Of a stretch of 64,000 bases of DNA, positions 45,602 through 54,701 are shown one piece after another. A model generated the notes under the pieces. It did no database searches, was not told the origin of the DNA, and saw only the letters and a program-made list of their open reading frames with translations. Position 1 is the stretch's first letter. The number at the start of each line of letters is the position of its first letter. Position numbers and translations under genes: made by a program. The stretch is from Streptomyces hyderabadensis (lineage in GTDB: Bacteria; Actinomycetota; Actinomycetes; Streptomycetales; Streptomycetaceae), in the NCBI RefSeq assembly GCF_020404845.1, contig NZ_JAIOJZ010000014.1, positions 1 through 64,000 of the forward strand, in the 5' to 3' direction.

Positions 45602-46852
45602 ATGGACCCCACCGTCCGCACACACACCACGCGCCGGCTCCCGACCGCGCTCGTCCTCGTCACCGCGCTGTTCGCCGCGGGCTGCGCGGGACGGGCGGAC
45701 GGCGGGCCGGAGCCGGCCGCGACCGAGTCGTCCGCCACCCCGCACGGCTACGTCGAGGGAGCGCGGGAAGCCGCCGAGGAACAGTCCCGGCTGCTCCTGG
45801 GCGACCCCGGCACCGGTGCGAGCCGGGTGCTCGACCTCGTCACCGGCAAGGTGCACGAGACCGCCGCGGTGCCCGGCGCCGCCGGACTGAGCACCGACGG
45901 CCGCTTCGGTTTCTTCCACACCGACCGCGGCACCCACGTCGTCGACGGCGGTTCCTGGATGGTGGACCACGGCGACCACGTCCACTACTACCGGGCGGCC
46001 ATACGCGACGTCGGCGACCTCCCGGCCGGCCGCGGCGCCGAGGTCCGCAGCGACGCCACGGTGACCGCGGTGACCGACCGGGACGGGCGGACGACGCTGT
46101 ACGACCGGACGGCACTGGAGCAGGGGAAGGTCGGCCCCGCCCGGACGCTCGGCGACGGGCACGCCGGCGCCGTCGTCCCCTACGGGGAGCACCTGGTGGC
46201 CCTCACCGGCGACGACGACTCCGCGAAGCTCACGGTGTACGACCGCGAGGGCGCCCCCGTCGCCTCACCGGGCGCGACCTGTGAGCGGCCCCGGGGCGAC
46301 GCGGTCACCCGCCGCGGCGTCGTCCTGGGGTGCGCCGACGGGGCGTTGCTCGTCCGCGCCGAGGACGGCGGCTTCACGGCCGAGAGGATCCCGTACGGGC
46401 GGGACGTGCCGGAGGAGGAACGGGCGACGGCCTTTCGCCACCGGGCCGGCAGCGACACCCTGACCGCACCCGCCGGCGAGCGGGCCGTATGGGTGCTGGA
46501 CGTCACCGACCGCGCCTGGACCCGGGTGCGGACCGGGCCGGTCGTGGCGGCCAACACCGCCGGGGAGGGCGCACCGCTCCTCGTCCTGGAGACCGACGGC
46601 GCCCTGCACGGCTACGACATCGCCACGGGCAGGCACACCGCCCGCACCAAGCCCCTCCTGGCCGCGGCCGGGAAGGCGGCCGCCGGCCCCGGCGCCGGCG
46701 CACCGGTCGTCGAGGTCGACCGCAGTCGCGCCTACGTCAACGACCGCGCCGGCACCCGTGTGTACGAGATCGACTACAACGACGACCTGCGCGTCGCGCG
46801 CTCCTTCGACCTCGACATCGCACCGGGCCTGATGGCGGAGACCGGCCGATGA
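45602..46852 (+). CDS. aztD1: AztD-like zinc chaperone, copy 1
   Basis: 416-residue lipoprotein candidate (TALFAAGC lipobox, Cys about 25) with a seven-bladed beta-propeller pattern. AztD proteins are extracytoplasmic zinc chaperones that hand metal to AztC. The cluster DHGDHVHYY (about 122-130), rich in His and Asp, matches the AztD metal site, but other conserved His positions seen in copy 2 are replaced here (CERPRGDAV for CPGVHGEAA). AAGGAAACCCG precedes ATG 45602. Its stop overlaps the start of aztC. Symbol assigned by homology and context only. Confidence 0.8.
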   Translation: MDPTVRTHTTRRLPTALVLVTALFAAGCAGRADGGPEPAATESSATPHGYVEGAREAAEEQSRLLLGDPGTGASRVLDLVTGKVHETAAVPGAAGLSTDGRFGFFHTDRGTHVVDGGSWMVDHGDHVHYYRAAIRDVGDLPAGRGAEVRSDATVTAVTDRDGRTTLYDRTALEQGKVGPARTLGDGHAGAVVPYGEHLVALTGDDDSAKLTVYDREGAPVASPGATCERPRGDAVTRRGVVLGCADGALLVRAEDGGFTAERIPYGRDVPEEERATAFRHRAGSDTLTAPAGERAVWVLDVTDRAWTRVRTGPVVAANTAGEGAPLLVLETDGALHGYDIATGRHTARTKPLLAAAGKAAAGPGAGAPVVEVDRSRAYVNDRAGTRVYEIDYNDDLRVARSFDLDIAPGLMAETGR

Positions 46853-47838
46853 GCCCGACGGGACGCACCCGGATCCGGCTGGCACGGCTGCGCCGCCTCC
46901 TGGTGGGGCTGCTCGCCCTGGTCACGGCCGCCACCGCCACGGCCTGCTCCGGCACCGAGGAACAGCCCCGCATCGTGGTGACCACCAACATCCTGGGCGA
47001 CATCACCCGTCAGGTCGTCGGCGACCAGGCGGAAGTCACCGTCCTGATGAAGCCCAACGCCGACCCGCACTCCTTCGGTCTGTCGGCGGTGCAGGCCGCC
47101 CAGTTGGAGCGCGCGGACCTCGTGGTCTTCAACGGCCTCGGCCTTGAGGAGAACGTCCTGCGGCACGTGGACGCCGCCCGCGCGGCCGGGGTGGCGACCT
47201 TCGAAGTCGGCAGGGCGGTCGACCCCCTCACCTTCCACACCGGTGAGGACGGCGGACCCGAGGGGGAGTCGGGGCAGCCCGACCCGCACTTCTGGACCGA
47301 CCCCGACCGCGTGCGCACGGCCGCCGGACTCATCGCCGACCGGGTGAGCGAGCACGTGAAGGGCGTGGACGACGCCGCGATCCGGGCCAACGCCGCCCGT
47401 TACGACGGGCAGCTGAAGGACCTCACCGCCTTCATGGAGAAGTCCTTCGAGAGGGTGCCCGAGGACCGGCGCAACCTGGTGACCAACCACCACGTCTTCG
47501 GCTACCTCGCCGACCGCTTCGGCTTCCGCGTCATCGGTGCCGTCATCCCCAGCGGCACGACGCTCGCCTCCCCCAGCTCCTCCGACCTGCGCTCGCTCAC
47601 CCGGGCCATGGAGCGGGCCGGGGTACGGACGGTGTTCGCCGACTCCTCGCAGCCCAAGCGGCTCGCCGAGGTCCTGCGCACCGAACTCGGCGGCGGCGTG
47701 CGGGTCGTGGAGCTGTACTCCGAGTCGCTGACCGCCGAGAACGAGGGCGCCGCCACCTATCTGCAGATGATGCGCGCCAACACCACCGCCATGACCGACG
47801 GACTGACCGTCGGCAGCCCGAAAGGAACACACGGTTGA
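46849..47838 (+). CDS. aztC: Zinc-binding lipoprotein (AztC/ZnuA-like)
   Basis: 329-residue cluster A-I (ZnuA-type) binding protein with a lipobox (TATAC, Cys about 33). Likely ligands are His in DPHSFGLS, His in DPHFWTD, His in TNHHVFGYLADRFGF and Asp in VFADSSQP. The aspartate ligand and the short acidic loop (HTGEDGGPEGESGQ) in place of a long His-rich loop fit AztC, which receives zinc from AztD. The ATG overlaps the aztD1 stop (ATGA), so translation is coupled. Confidence 0.9.
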   Translation: MSPTGRTRIRLARLRRLLVGLLALVTAATATACSGTEEQPRIVVTTNILGDITRQVVGDQAEVTVLMKPNADPHSFGLSAVQAAQLERADLVVFNGLGLEENVLRHVDAARAAGVATFEVGRAVDPLTFHTGEDGGPEGESGQPDPHFWTDPDRVRTAAGLIADRVSEHVKGVDDAAIRANAARYDGQLKDLTAFMEKSFERVPEDRRNLVTNHHVFGYLADRFGFRVIGAVIPSGTTLASPSSSDLRSLTRAMERAGVRTVFADSSQPKRLAEVLRTELGGGVRVVELYSESLTAENEGAATYLQMMRANTTAMTDGLTVGSPKGTHG

Positions 47839-49037
47839 ACACGTCCATACGCAACAGGGCCCTCACGGGCACGGCACTCGCCCTCGCGGTGTCCACGGTC
47901 CTGACCGCGTGCGGAGGAGACGACACCTCCTCGTCCGACGCCAAGGACCGGGGCGCCACGGCCGCCGCCTCCGCGGCCCCGGTGCACGACCCACTGGTCG
48001 CCACCTTCGACGGCGGCCTCTACATCCTCGACGGCAAGAGCCTCGAACTCACCAGGACCATCGACCTGCCCGGCTTCAACCGCGTCAGTCCCGCGGGCGA
48101 CGACGACCACGTGGTGGTCTCCACCGACAGCGGCTTCCGCCTCCTGAACGCCGCCGAACAGACCTTCACCGACATCGAGTACCGGGGCGCGAAGCCCGGC
48201 CACGTCGTCCGCCACGCCGGGAAGACGGTGCTCTTCACCGACGGCACCGGCGAGGTGAACGTCTTCGAACCGGGCGACCTGGGCGACGGCGGGAAGCCGG
48301 AAGGACGCACCTACACCTCCGCGCAGGCCCACCACGGTGTCGCCGTCGAACTGAGCGACGGCCGGCTCCTCACCACCCTCGGTGACGAGGAGAAGCGGAC
48401 CGGTGCCCTGGTCCTGGACAAGGACAACAAGGAGATCGCACGCAACGAGAACTGCCCGGGCGTGCACGGGGAGGCAGCCGCCCAGGGCGAGGCGGTCGCC
48501 CTGGGCTGCGAGGACGGCGTGCTGATCTACAAGGACGGCAGGTTCACCAAGGTCGACGCCCCCGACGACTACGGCCGCACCGGCAACCAGGCGGGCAGCG
48601 ACGCCTCTCCCGTACTCCTCGGCGACTACAAGACCGACCCGGACGCCGAGCTGGAACGGCCGACCCGCGTGTCCCTGATCGACACCGAGACCGCGAAGCT
48701 GCGCCTGGTGGAGCTGGGCACCAGCTACTCCTTCCGCTCCCTCGCCCGTGGACCGCACGGCGAGGCGCTGGTCCTGGGGACCGACGGCGCCATCCACGTC
48801 ATCGACCCGGACAAGGGCACGGTGGAGAAGAAGATCCCCGCCGTGGGCGAGTGGCAGGAGCCGCTGGACTGGCAGCAGGCCCGGCCCTCGCTCTTCGTCC
48901 GCGACCACACCGCCTACGTCACGGAACCGGGCAAGAAGGCCGTGCACGCCATCGACCTGGCCTCCGGCGAGAAGCGCGGCTCGGTGACCCTGCCGCAGGG
49001 CACCAACGAACTGTCGGGAACGGTCGCGGGCCACTGA
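47835..49037 (+). CDS. aztD2: AztD-like zinc chaperone, copy 2
   Basis: 400-residue lipoprotein (VLTAC, Cys about 26) and beta-propeller of the AztD family. It has PGHVVRHAGKTVLF, AHHGVAVEL and CPGVHGEAAAQGEAVALGCEDGVL, the His-containing loops of the family, but lacks the DHGDHVH cluster of copy 1. Start is TTG 47835, overlapping the aztC stop (TTGA), with AAAGGAAC upstream. Two AztD genes flanking aztC suggest a relay or division of labour. Symbol by homology and context. Confidence 0.82.
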   Translation: MNTSIRNRALTGTALALAVSTVLTACGGDDTSSSDAKDRGATAAASAAPVHDPLVATFDGGLYILDGKSLELTRTIDLPGFNRVSPAGDDDHVVVSTDSGFRLLNAAEQTFTDIEYRGAKPGHVVRHAGKTVLFTDGTGEVNVFEPGDLGDGGKPEGRTYTSAQAHHGVAVELSDGRLLTTLGDEEKRTGALVLDKDNKEIARNENCPGVHGEAAAQGEAVALGCEDGVLIYKDGRFTKVDAPDDYGRTGNQAGSDASPVLLGDYKTDPDAELERPTRVSLIDTETAKLRLVELGTSYSFRSLARGPHGEALVLGTDGAIHVIDPDKGTVEKKIPAVGEWQEPLDWQQARPSLFVRDHTAYVTEPGKKAVHAIDLASGEKRGSVTLPQGTNELSGTVAGH

Positions 49038-49043
49038 AGGCCA

Positions 49044-49074
49044 CGTCCCCCCGACGCCGCGGGCCGGGGGGACG
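49044..49074. terminator. Hairpin between aztD2 and the small basic gene
   Basis: CGTCCCCCC pairs perfectly with GGGGGGACG around a 13-base loop. It sits just after aztD2 and just after the stop of the convergent small gene, so it may stop both transcripts. Confidence 0.6.
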
Positions 49075-49091
49075 CGTGCCGGACGCTTCCC

Positions 49092-49169
49092 CTAGGACTG
49101 GGGCCGCCGTCCGTGGTTGGCGGGGTGGTTGCGGCGTGCCTTCTTCTTCCGGCGTCGCTTCGAGGACAT
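49092..49169 (-). CDS. 25-residue highly basic protein
   Basis: Begins MSSKRRRKKKARRNHPANHG and ends RRPQS. About half the residues are Lys or Arg, with a conserved-looking NHPANHG core. The start is strongly supported: AAGGAGG five bases before the ATG. I recall near-identical short proteins across streptomycetes annotated as hypothetical. Such composition suggests RNA, ribosome or DNA binding. It is convergent with the azt operon and may be monocistronic. Function not known. Confidence 0.75.
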   Translation of the reverse strand: MSSKRRRKKKARRNHPANHGRRPQS

Positions 49170-49219
49170 GCGGGCCTCCTTCGGAAGTCGGGAAGTCGTC
49201 TGCCCGGTGCGCGGCCGCG

Positions 49220-50176
49220 TCAGGGCGCGTCCGCGCCTGCCGTCCGTCCACGATTCCACGCACGGCCGTGCGGTGCCATTCGGCGCCGTGCGGCCCCCGC
49301 GGAGCCCGGGGGGCGTGCCGGTGACGAGCCCGGCCACGCCACGTCGTCGATCGCGAGCCACGGTGCGCCGGCCACGGCCGTGGGGGTCAGGCCGGTGAAC
49401 GCCTTGACCTCCCGGTGCAGGTGGGACTGGTCGGCGTAGCCGCCCTCGACGGCCACGGCGGCCGGGGCCAGGCCGGCCGCGAGCAGGTGGGCGGCGCGGT
49501 CGAACCGCACCAGTCGGGCGGCCCGCTTGGGCGTGATGCCGAGCTGGGCGTGGAAACGGGCCGACAGTCGCTTGCGGCTCCAGCCGACCTCGTCGGCCAG
49601 TGCCTCGACCCGTACCCGCCCCCGGCTGCCGAACGTCGTCCGCCAGGTGTGGGCCACCTCCGGATCGACCGGCGGGCGGTCCGCAGCGCGGCGGCGGACC
49701 AGGTCCGCGGCGAGCGCGAACCGCTCGTCCCACGATCCGGCGGCGCGCAGCGCGTCCAGGGCGGCCGCCGCCCCACGGCCCCAGACGTCCTCGAAGGATT
49801 CCACCCTCCCGCCGAGCGCCGCCGACGGGCCGAGCACCGCGGCCGCCACCACCGGTTCCAGCCGGATCTGCAGGCACGCACCCACCCGGCCCGCCGCCCT
49901 GAGGCCGCCCGGGGCGAGCCCGACGACGAAGCTGCCGTGGCCGTGGCGTCCCCCGGCGCCGTAGAGCAGGCCGTCGCCCTCGCTCAGGTCGATGAGGACG
50001 GTGACGGAGGGATGCGCGACCATCGCCATGTCCACGAAGTTGGGCACGTGCTGGCTGAACCCGGCCATGCTGATCCCCGGCAGCCGGGCCCAGGGGCGCG
50101 GGACCGCGACGTCCACGATCGACCAGTCGGGCGGTGCCCCGGTCGATGCCTCAGGTGGTGCCTCGGTGGACGACAC
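49220..50176 (-). CDS. AraC-family transcriptional regulator
   Basis: 318 residues. The C-terminal double helix-turn-helix is evident: VRVEALADEVGWSRKRLSARFHAQLGITPKRAARLVRFDRAAHLL and AAVAVEGGYADQSHLHREVKAFTGLTPT (about 185-265), preceded by an N-terminal effector-type domain. The last 45 residues are Pro/Arg-rich and low in structure. It follows the alpha/beta-hydrolase gene by nine bases on the same strand, so the two probably form an operon. Signal unknown. Confidence 0.88.
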   Translation of the reverse strand: MSSTEAPPEASTGAPPDWSIVDVAVPRPWARLPGISMAGFSQHVPNFVDMAMVAHPSVTVLIDLSEGDGLLYGAGGRHGHGSFVVGLAPGGLRAAGRVGACLQIRLEPVVAAAVLGPSAALGGRVESFEDVWGRGAAAALDALRAAGSWDERFALAADLVRRRAADRPPVDPEVAHTWRTTFGSRGRVRVEALADEVGWSRKRLSARFHAQLGITPKRAARLVRFDRAAHLLAAGLAPAAVAVEGGYADQSHLHREVKAFTGLTPTAVAGAPWLAIDDVAWPGSSPARPPGSAGAARRRMAPHGRAWNRGRTAGADAP

Positions 50177-50185
50177 GCGGCCAGT

Positions 50186-51022
50186 CTAGGTCTCGGGGCC
50201 GACGGACGGGCGGCCCGCCTGCCGCGCGGTCAGGCCGAGCAGCAACTCGCCGGTAGGCCCGGGCGCTTCCAGCGGCGGCAGGTGCCCGACGCCCGGCAGC
50301 AGCACCAGCCGCGCGTCGGGCACGGCTTCGTACCGGTGCGCCGACGCCGGGTCCCACCGCGGGTCGGCGGCCCCGAAGAGCACCAGCACCGGGACGGCGA
50401 GGGCGGCCAGGCGTTCGGGCACCCCGCGCTCGGCGAGGTAGGCCGTGTTCCCGCGCGCCACCGTCCGGAAGGAGCGGTACGAGATGCCCCGCAGATCGTC
50501 GAGCATGTCGGCCGGGACGTCCACGGGCCCGGCGGCCGTCGCCCCAATGGCCCTGCGCAGCATGGCGTCGGTGCGCCGCCGCCACAGGAGCGGACCGAGG
50601 GGCGGGGCCAGCAGCAGCCGAAGGATCATCGGCCCGGGCAGCAGTGCGTCCAGACCCGGACCCGTGCTGACCAGGGCGATCGCCCCCACCAGATCGGGAC
50701 GCCGCTCCGCGAGCGCCGTGGCCACGTAGCCGCCGCTGGAGTGCCCGACCACCGTCACCGACCGCAGTCCCAGGTCGTCCAGGAGCGCCGCCACCCGGCC
50801 CGCCTGCAGCGGCACGTCGTACGCCGGCACCGGCGGGGAGTTGCCGCAGCCCGGGAGGTCGATGCGCAGGACGTGGCGGCGCTTGGCCAGCGCCGGTACC
50901 ACCGGGCCCCAGAAGGCGCCTGAGGCACCGGAACCGTGGATGAGCAGGACGGGCGGCGCCTGCGGCGGGCCGTCGTGGACCAGGTGCATGCCGTGCGACA
51001 GTTCGGCGTCGTACTGACTCAT
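50186..51022 (-). CDS. Alpha/beta-hydrolase
   Basis: 278 residues. PPVLLIHGSGASGAFWGPVVPALAKRRHVLRIDLPGCGNS gives the oxyanion HGSG, VTVVGHSSGGYVAT the nucleophile Ser, VLVLFGAADPRWD the acid Asp and LLPGVGHLPPLEAP the His. Complete triad and typical length, no signal peptide. It probably shares a transcript with the AraC gene downstream. Substrate cannot be predicted. Confidence 0.87.
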   Translation of the reverse strand: MSQYDAELSHGMHLVHDGPPQAPPVLLIHGSGASGAFWGPVVPALAKRRHVLRIDLPGCGNSPPVPAYDVPLQAGRVAALLDDLGLRSVTVVGHSSGGYVATALAERRPDLVGAIALVSTGPGLDALLPGPMILRLLLAPPLGPLLWRRRTDAMLRRAIGATAAGPVDVPADMLDDLRGISYRSFRTVARGNTAYLAERGVPERLAALAVPVLVLFGAADPRWDPASAHRYEAVPDARLVLLPGVGHLPPLEAPGPTGELLLGLTARQAGRPSVGPET

Positions 51023-51089
51023 GCGGCAAGGGTGCGCCGGGACCCGCCGCGGGTCTTGTACGAATGTCGCCCGGGACGCGGGAGCGCGG

Positions 51090-51728
51090 TCACTCCGGCC
51101 AGGCGGAGTTCTCGATCACCTCGACGAAGTCCGTGCGCCGGAAGCCCGGCACGAAGTGCTCCAGGACGTCCGCGTTCACCGTGCCGAAGGTGGTGTCCGG
51201 ACGGTGCCTGAACCCGTCCGTGAAGGCCTGCAGGATCCGCTTCTTGAAGTCGGGGCGGGGATGGGCCGCGGTGACCGCGTCGATCTGGGCCCGGGTGAGG
51301 CGGTCCAGGCGCAGACCCAGTACGTCCGTCTCGACTCCGGCGGTGGTCGCCGCGATCTCGGGCGCCAGCTTGTAGGGGACCTCCGGGGTGGTGTGCAGCG
51401 CGACGGCCGTCCACACCGTGTCCGCGTCGGCCTCGGGCACGCCGTGGGCGAGCAGAAACGCCCGCGCCTGGTCCGCGCCGTCCATCTCGAAGCGCTGGTC
51501 GTCGCCGCGGTAGGGCGGCACCAGGCCGGTGTCGTGGAAGAGCGCCGCGACGTACAGCAGTTCGGGGTCCGGCCGCAGGCCCAGGGCGGCGGCCTGCAGG
51601 CTGCCGAACAGGTAGACGCGCCGCGAGTGGTGGAAGATCAGGGGCGGTGTGGTGTCACGGACGAGTTCGGTCGCCTCCCGGGCGAGCGAGCTGTCGGGGA
51701 TGCCGATGCCGGCGATGGTCTCGGTCAA
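51090..51728 (-). CDS. HD-domain phosphohydrolase-like protein
   Basis: 212-residue HD-superfamily protein. PPLIFHHSRRVYLFGSLQAAALG supplies the first His, LLYVAALFHDTGLVPPYRG the HD pair, and VWTAVALHTT a later His, giving a metal-binding site. Start is a TTG at 51728, placed by GGGAGGA five bases upstream. In-frame extension beyond it lies within the next gene. Similar proteins are annotated as cyanamide hydratase-like or diguanylate-type HD proteins, so the reaction is uncertain. Confidence 0.82.
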   Translation of the reverse strand: MTETIAGIGIPDSSLAREATELVRDTTPPLIFHHSRRVYLFGSLQAAALGLRPDPELLYVAALFHDTGLVPPYRGDDQRFEMDGADQARAFLLAHGVPEADADTVWTAVALHTTPEVPYKLAPEIAATTAGVETDVLGLRLDRLTRAQIDAVTAAHPRPDFKKRILQAFTDGFRHRPDTTFGTVNADVLEHFVPGFRRTDFVEVIENSAWPE

Positions 51729-51832
51729 GGCGGTCCTCCCGGGCCGGTGTCTGTCGTGTCGGTTCCCACCCTCGGCCGGACGGCCGGGCCGCGTCCGCTC
51801 CCCGACGGACAGGTGTCCCTCGAAACCGGCCA

Positions 51833-52798
51833 TCACTCCCGCGAGGTGGTGGCGAAGCGCTGCTGGTACCGGATGGGGGACAGGCCCAGGTGCCGGGCGA
51901 AGGCCCGGCGCAGGCTCTCGTAGCTCGGGAAGCCCGACCGGGTGGCCGCCTCGGTGGCGTTGTGACCGGCGTCGAGCAGTGCCTTGGCCAGGTCGAAGCG
52001 GACCAGCTCCACGTACTTCGCCGGTGTCGAGTCCAGCTCGGCCCGGAACATGCGCGTCAGATGACGCGGGCTGACCCGCACGCGCGCGGCCAGCGCCGCC
52101 AGGCCGTGGTCCGCCGTCGGATCCTTCTGCACCGCCTCCTGGACCAGCCGCAGCACCGGGGTCCGGGGAGCCGGCCCCTGGAGCGAGGCGGAGAACTGCG
52201 ACTGGCCGCCCGCCCGCTGCATGTACACCACCAGTGAGCGGGCGACCTCGCGGGCCAGGGCGGGGCCGTGGTCCTCCTCCAGCAGGGCGAGGGCGAGGTC
52301 GATGCCCGCGGTCACGCCGGCGGACGTGTACGTGGTGCCGTCCTTCACGAAGAGCGCGTCCGGCTCGACCCGCGTCGACGGACAGCGGCGGGCCAGTGCG
52401 GCGGTGTGCTGCCAGTGCGTCGTCGCCCGCCTGCCGTCCAGCAGGCCCGCCGCGCCCAGCACGAAGGCGCCGGTGCACACCGAGGCGATGCGCCCCGCCC
52501 GCCGCGCCAGCGCCTTCGCGGCGGCGCCGAGAGCGGGGTCGACGGGGGCGGCGGGCAGCGCGTCGCCGCCGACCACCACCAGCGTGTCGCAGGCCGCGGC
52601 GGCCGGTGCGGCCGTGTCCGCCGGTACCCGCATGCCGATGGACGAGGACACCGGTGAGCCGTTGGCGGAGACGATGCTCAGCCGGTAGTCGGCGCCGAAC
52701 CGGTTGGCCTCGCTGAAGACCTCCGCCGGGCCCGACAGGTCGAGCAGCTTCATGCCGTCGAACACGAGGACGCTCACCCGGTGCGGTCCCGCTGCCAT
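51833..52798 (-). CDS. GlxA-family transcriptional regulator (DJ-1/PfpI + AraC)
   Basis: 321 residues. The N-terminal DJ-1/PfpI domain (about 1-165; VSVLVFDGMKLLDLSGPAEVFSEANRFG and ASVCTGAFVLGAAGLLDGRRATTHW, with the nucleophile-elbow Cys) is followed by an AraC-type DNA-binding domain (about 215-310; LAALAARVRVSPRHLTRMFRAELDSTPAKYVELVRFDLAKALL). Start ATG 52798 chosen for GGAGGAAGC just upstream, since the in-frame extension reaches the divergent promoter. It is divergent from the chloroperoxidase-like gene and may control it or the HD gene downstream. Confidence 0.88.
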   Translation of the reverse strand: MAAGPHRVSVLVFDGMKLLDLSGPAEVFSEANRFGADYRLSIVSANGSPVSSSIGMRVPADTAAPAAAACDTLVVVGGDALPAAPVDPALGAAAKALARRAGRIASVCTGAFVLGAAGLLDGRRATTHWQHTAALARRCPSTRVEPDALFVKDGTTYTSAGVTAGIDLALALLEEDHGPALAREVARSLVVYMQRAGGQSQFSASLQGPAPRTPVLRLVQEAVQKDPTADHGLAALAARVRVSPRHLTRMFRAELDSTPAKYVELVRFDLAKALLDAGHNATEAATRSGFPSYESLRRAFARHLGLSPIRYQQRFATTSRE

Positions 52799-52916
52799 TG
52801 CTTCCTCCGCCGTTCGGTTCTGCACGGACTGGTCAGTATGAGTGAAAAATGAGGTATGCCGGTTATCGGCGTAAGGTGGCTCGCGGGGATCAGTCGCACA
52901 CGCGGAAGGATCAGCC

Positions 52917-53747
52917 ATGGGTACGGTCGCCACCTCCGACGGCACGAACATCTTCTACAAGGACTGGGGGCCGCGTGACGGGCAGCCGATCGTGTTCCAC
53001 CACGGCTGGCCCCTCAGCGGCGACGACTGGGACACCCAGATGTTGTACTTCCTCTCCCACGGCTACCGCGTGATCGCCCACGACCGCCGCGGTCACGGGC
53101 GGTCCGGCCAGCCGTCGACCGGCCACGACATGGACACCTACGCCGCCGACGTCGCGGCCCTGGCCGACGCCCTCGACCTGCGGGACGCCGTGCACATCGG
53201 GCACTCCACCGGCGGCGGCGAGGTCGCGCGCTACGTGGCGCGCGCGGAGCCGGGCCGGGTCGCGAAGGCTGTACTCCTCAGCGCCGTGCCGCCGGTCATG
53301 GTCAAGTCCGAGTCCAACCCGGGGGGTACGCCGATCGAGGTCTTCGACGAGTTCCGCGCCGCCCTCGCCGCCAACCGTGCGCAGTTCTACATCGAGGTGC
53401 CCTCCGGGCCGTTCTACGGCTTCAACCGGGAGGGCGCGAAGGTGTCCCAGGGCCTCATCGACAACTGGTGGCGACAGGGCATGAGGGGCGCGGCCAACGC
53501 GCACTACGAGTGCATCAAGGCGTTCTCCGAGACCGACTTCACCGAGGACCTCAAGCAGATCCGGGTACCGCTCCTGGCCGCGCACGGCACGGACGACCAG
53601 GTCGTGCCCTACGCCGACGCGGGGCCGCTGTCCGCCGAACTCGCCCAGAACGGCACCCTGAAGTCGTACGAGGGGTTCCCGCACGGCATGCACTCGACGC
53701 ACCCGGAGGTCATCAACCCCGACCTCCTGGCCTTCGTGAAGTCGTAG
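52917..53747 (+). CDS. Non-heme chloroperoxidase/perhydrolase-type alpha/beta-hydrolase
   Basis: 276 residues, very close to the Streptomyces cofactor-free haloperoxidase family. [62 protein letters not shown] is characteristic, with the nucleophile in [17 protein letters not shown], Asp in [14 protein letters not shown] and His in [12 protein letters not shown]. Family members make peracids that halogenate without cofactor, or act as esterases. Preceded by GGAAGGATCAGCC before ATG 52917. Solitary gene. Confidence 0.9.
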   Translation: MGTVATSDGTNIFYKDWGPRDGQPIVFHHGWPLSGDDWDTQMLYFLSHGYRVIAHDRRGHGRSGQPSTGHDMDTYAADVAALADALDLRDAVHIGHSTGGGEVARYVARAEPGRVAKAVLLSAVPPVMVKSESNPGGTPIEVFDEFRAALAANRAQFYIEVPSGPFYGFNREGAKVSQGLIDNWWRQGMRGAANAHYECIKAFSETDFTEDLKQIRVPLLAAHGTDDQVVPYADAGPLSAELAQNGTLKSYEGFPHGMHSTHPEVINPDLLAFVKS

Positions 53748-53882
53748 CCCCGGCGTGGGCGGGGGCTGCTCGCCGACCCGGCCGAGGAAGTCCCGCATGC
53801 GACCGGCGGTCTCCTCCAGGTGGGTCTCCACCGCGGCGATCCCCGGTCAGGATTCCGAGGAGCGGGCGGCGGCCGAACGGTG

Positions 53883-54701
53883 TCAGGCCGCCGCCAGCGC
53901 CTCGTGCTTCCAGAACCCCGAGAAGGTGATGCGCTCCTTGGGCAGACCCAGCCGGTGCAGGTGCCTGCGTCCCTCGGTGGCCAGGGTCGACTCGCCGACG
54001 ACGAAGGCGTATCCCGCCGCGTCGGCGCGGGTCAGCCGGTGCAGCTCGCGGAGTGCGGCGGCGCCGGGGACCGAGGCGCCGTCGCGCCGTACGACCCAGG
54101 AGACGGTCACACCGGCCGGGGCGTGCAGGTCGCGGCGGTCGGCGTCGGTGGGGATCTCCTGGATGAGGCGCCCCACGGTGCTTTCGGGGAGCGAGCGCAT
54201 GATGCTCGCCGTGGCGGGCAGTCCGGTCTCGTCGGCCACCACGGTGACCTCGGAGGCGTCCTGCGGGCAGTCGAAGAGGATGCCCTGGTCGAGCAGGGCG
54301 AGCTGATCCCCGGGGCGGGCGGCGCAGGCCCAGATCGCGGCCCGGCCCTCGACCTCGCCGGTGGGGCCGCGGTGGACGACGAAGTCGATGTCCAGCTCGG
54401 CCGCCGCCCGCCGGTAGTCGGCCACCGAGTAGTTGGCGCAGTGCGGTCGCTCCTCCTCCGGGATGGCGAGGTAGGGCTGCCACCACTGCGAGCCCGTGAA
54501 CTCCGGCAGGCGCAGGTCCCGTTGGTGGGGGAGTGGGAAGAACAGCCGGAACCAGTGGTCGTAGCCCAGCCACGGAAAGCCGCCGAGCCCCGGCCCGGTG
54601 ACCGTGACGCGCTGCATGGACGGGGAGACCCGCTCGGTCCGCATGACGCGGGCGCGGAACATCTCCGGGTGCTGGGGCGTGAGCCGCCGAACCTTCGCCA
54701 T
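53883..54701 (-). CDS. Siderophore-interacting protein (SIP/ViuB-type ferric reductase)
   Basis: 272-residue flavin- and NAD(P)H-dependent reductase family that releases iron from imported ferric siderophores. RVMRTERVSPSMQRVTVTGPGLGGFPW, then ANYSVADYR (FAD-binding YTVR-like), VVADETGLPATASIMRSLP and the C-terminal YAFVVGESTLATEGRRHL...FSGFWKHEA follow the SIP order. An iron box directly abuts the start codon. It lies 20 kb from cchK but would complete the coelichelin cycle in the cytoplasm. Other siderophores are equally possible. Confidence 0.9.
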   Translation of the reverse strand: MAKVRRLTPQHPEMFRARVMRTERVSPSMQRVTVTGPGLGGFPWLGYDHWFRLFFPLPHQRDLRLPEFTGSQWWQPYLAIPEEERPHCANYSVADYRRAAAELDIDFVVHRGPTGEVEGRAAIWACAARPGDQLALLDQGILFDCPQDASEVTVVADETGLPATASIMRSLPESTVGRLIQEIPTDADRRDLHAPAGVTVSWVVRRDGASVPGAAALRELHRLTRADAAGYAFVVGESTLATEGRRHLHRLGLPKERITFSGFWKHEALAAA

